Assembly: GCF_019443325.1 (NCBI RefSeq)
Contig: NZ_CP080383.1
Span: 3,100,001 to 3,164,000, forward strand
DNA length: 64,000 nt
Direction of reading: 5' to 3'
From: Cryobacterium sp. PAMC25264
Lineage (GTDB): Bacteria; Actinomycetota; Actinomycetes; Actinomycetales; Microbacteriaceae
The translations under genes were made by a program, and so were the position numbers. The notes under the pieces are model-generated. The model was given only the letters and a program-made list of their open reading frames with translations. It made no database searches and had not been told where the DNA came from. Positions 62,993 to 64,000 of the stretch are shown piece after piece. The first letter of the stretch is position 1. Each line of letters opens with the position of its first letter.

Positions 62993-63697
62993 CTACGCGC
63001 GGCCGACGGCGGCGAGCACGCGCCGCTGCGTTTCGGGGTGGCTCAGGATGCGGAAGTGGCCGCCCGTGTCGATGCGGACGTTCTCGGCGCCCGGCAGAGA
63101 GCTGCCCTCCGGGATGTGCGGATCGAACCGGCCGAAGATCGACACCACGCGCGCGTTCATCCGTTCGTCCGCTGAGAGTGCGAGCAGCGCTGGGTGCTTC
63201 GCCGCGAAGTCACGCAGGCTGGGCGTGGGCATGTACCGGGCATACCGCGACCCTGAGAACGGGGTGCTCACCGCCACCATCCGCGTCACCCGTGCCTCGG
63301 GATCCAGCTGGCTCATCAGGTACTTGCCGATCAGGCCGCCCTTGCTGTGAGCGACGATCACCACATCGTGCAGGTCCTGCCGGCATAGGTGCTCGGCCAC
63401 GATGCGCGCCGACTCCACGATCGGCCGCCGATTGCTCTGCAGCAGCGTCACCACGTGTACCGGATGCCCGGCTTCGTGCAGCACGTCGATCAGCGGGCGC
63501 ATGAAATGCCAGCTCTCGTAGATCCCGGGCAGGATCAGCACCGGCGTCGTGTCTCCCGTGCCGAAGTCGTCGGGCCGGGTGCGGGAAAGGGCCGCCCGCA
63601 CCTGACCGATCGCGGCGTACCTGTAGTCGAGCAGCCAGGATCCAGCGTTGCGGGAGATCCCGCGCAGCCGGCCCTGGGGCGGCATCCGGGAGGTCAT
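62993..63697 (-). CDS. Alpha/beta-hydrolase, lipase-like
   Basis: A 234-residue hydrolase. VLILPGIYESWHFM gives the oxyanion region, VIVAHSKGGLIGKYLM the nucleophile elbow (AHSKGG variant of GxSxG), and the acid/His are likely in GRFDPHIPEG and TGGHFRILSHPE. It resembles short triacylglycerol-lipase/PGAP1-like esterases. No signal peptide is seen. The start ATG at 63697 overlaps the stop of the next hydrolase gene (ATGA). Confidence 0.78.
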   Translation of the reverse strand: MTSRMPPQGRLRGISRNAGSWLLDYRYAAIGQVRAALSRTRPDDFGTGDTTPVLILPGIYESWHFMRPLIDVLHEAGHPVHVVTLLQSNRRPIVESARIVAEHLCRQDLHDVVIVAHSKGGLIGKYLMSQLDPEARVTRMVAVSTPFSGSRYARYMPTPSLRDFAAKHPALLALSADERMNARVVSIFGRFDPHIPEGSSLPGAENVRIDTGGHFRILSHPETQRRVLAAVGRA

Positions 63698-63999
63698 GGC
63701 GCGACCGGTTCGTCGACAGCGTGGTCGACCGTGTGGTCGGCCGGCACCCCGCCCCGCGCCGGCGCCCCGGCGTGCTCGCGAATGCCGGCGGCCGTGGCGG
63801 CAGCGCCGCTGAACTGCACCAGATGCCGGCCCGGCAGCTCCAGCAGGCGGCCCAGCGGGGCCGCGGCCGCGAGATGCACACCCCAGTCGTGCCGCGACAC
63901 CGGGTCGTCCTGCCCGCGGATCACCAGGGTGGGAGCGGACACCTCCCGCAGCCGCAGGTCGGTGCGGTAGGCGAGCATCGGCCGAAGCGTGGCCAGATA
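63694..63999 (-). CDS. Alpha/beta hydrolase, C-terminal part (continues beyond the window)
   Basis: The last about 100 residues of an alpha/beta hydrolase: VSAPTLVIRGQDDPVSRHDWG (acid residue strand) and LLELPGRHLVQFSG (catalytic His region), followed by a Pro/Ala/Val-rich tail. The frame is open at the right edge, so the nucleophile and start lie outside. The stop overlaps the start of the neighbouring hydrolase, so the two are co-translated. Confidence 0.75.
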   Translation of the reverse strand, partial: YLATLRPMLAYRTDLRLREVSAPTLVIRGQDDPVSRHDWGVHLAAAAPLGRLLELPGRHLVQFSGAAATAAGIREHAGAPARGGVPADHTVDHAVDEPVAP

Positions 64000-64000
64000 C

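Overview
The window is high-GC DNA (roughly two thirds G+C) with actinobacterial gene content: coenzyme F420 genes, DUF222/HNH endonuclease genes, DtxR- and CsoR-type boxes, many GTG starts and many ATGA/GTGA stop-start overlaps. F420-0 importer genes, frequent GGATGC/GCATCC hexamers and REP-like 'CTGGTTGAGCTTGTCGA' repeats point to Microbacteriaceae (Cryobacterium/Leifsonia-like). The genus is an inference. No rRNA, tRNA, CRISPR array, prophage or complete insertion sequence was seen; this looks like ordinary chromosome with a few decayed genes.

Layout. 1-4.1 kb: 3' part of a proton-pump P-type ATPase, an orphan LuxR response regulator, small stress/zinc-ribbon proteins, and a decayed second copy of the LuxR gene. 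4.2-14.6 kb (minus): a nine-gene operon for reductive pyrimidine (or hydantoin) breakdown: amidohydrolase, dihydropyrimidinase, an LLM flavin/F420 oxidoreductase, a four-gene ABC importer, an omega-aminotransferase and methylmalonate-semialdehyde dehydrogenase. A MocR/GntR regulator diverges from it. 17.5-22.2 kb: an F420-0-type ABC cassette followed by cofD and an ASCH gene. 22-29 kb: hydrolase, membrane proteins, DedA, moaA, a DUF222-HNH gene and a scrap of a formylglycine-generating-enzyme-like gene. 29.5-34 kb: membrane-tethered PTS IIA domain, cofC-cofE-F420 oxidoreductase operon, exonuclease III. 34-45 kb: monooxygenase-domain membrane protein, AEC transporter, hydrolase, TetR with its likely target, and a very large polytopic membrane protein. 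45-50 kb: copper ATPase with a CsoR-type box, acetyltransferases, M50 peptidase, VIT family transporter with two DtxR boxes. 50.4-56.3 kb: complete ribose operon rbsR-A-C-B-K-D. 56.4-64 kb: SDR, sulfonate/nitrate-type ABC importer, acetyl-CoA synthetase and two hydrolases.

Two themes link the regions. First, F420: cofD, cofC, cofE, a putative F420-0 importer and two LLM oxidoreductases lie within 22 kb, and one of these oxidoreductases sits where the pyrimidine operon lacks its first reductive step. Second, long bipartite palindromes occur at many gene ends and in a few cases run into coding sequence (N-terminus of the F420-0 ABC ATPase, C-terminus of CofE, last codons of DedA).

Quality warning: six otherwise intact genes carry seven frameshifts. 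Every one is repaired by adding a single G/C in or next to a G/C run, which looks like a systematic base-calling error rather than gene decay.
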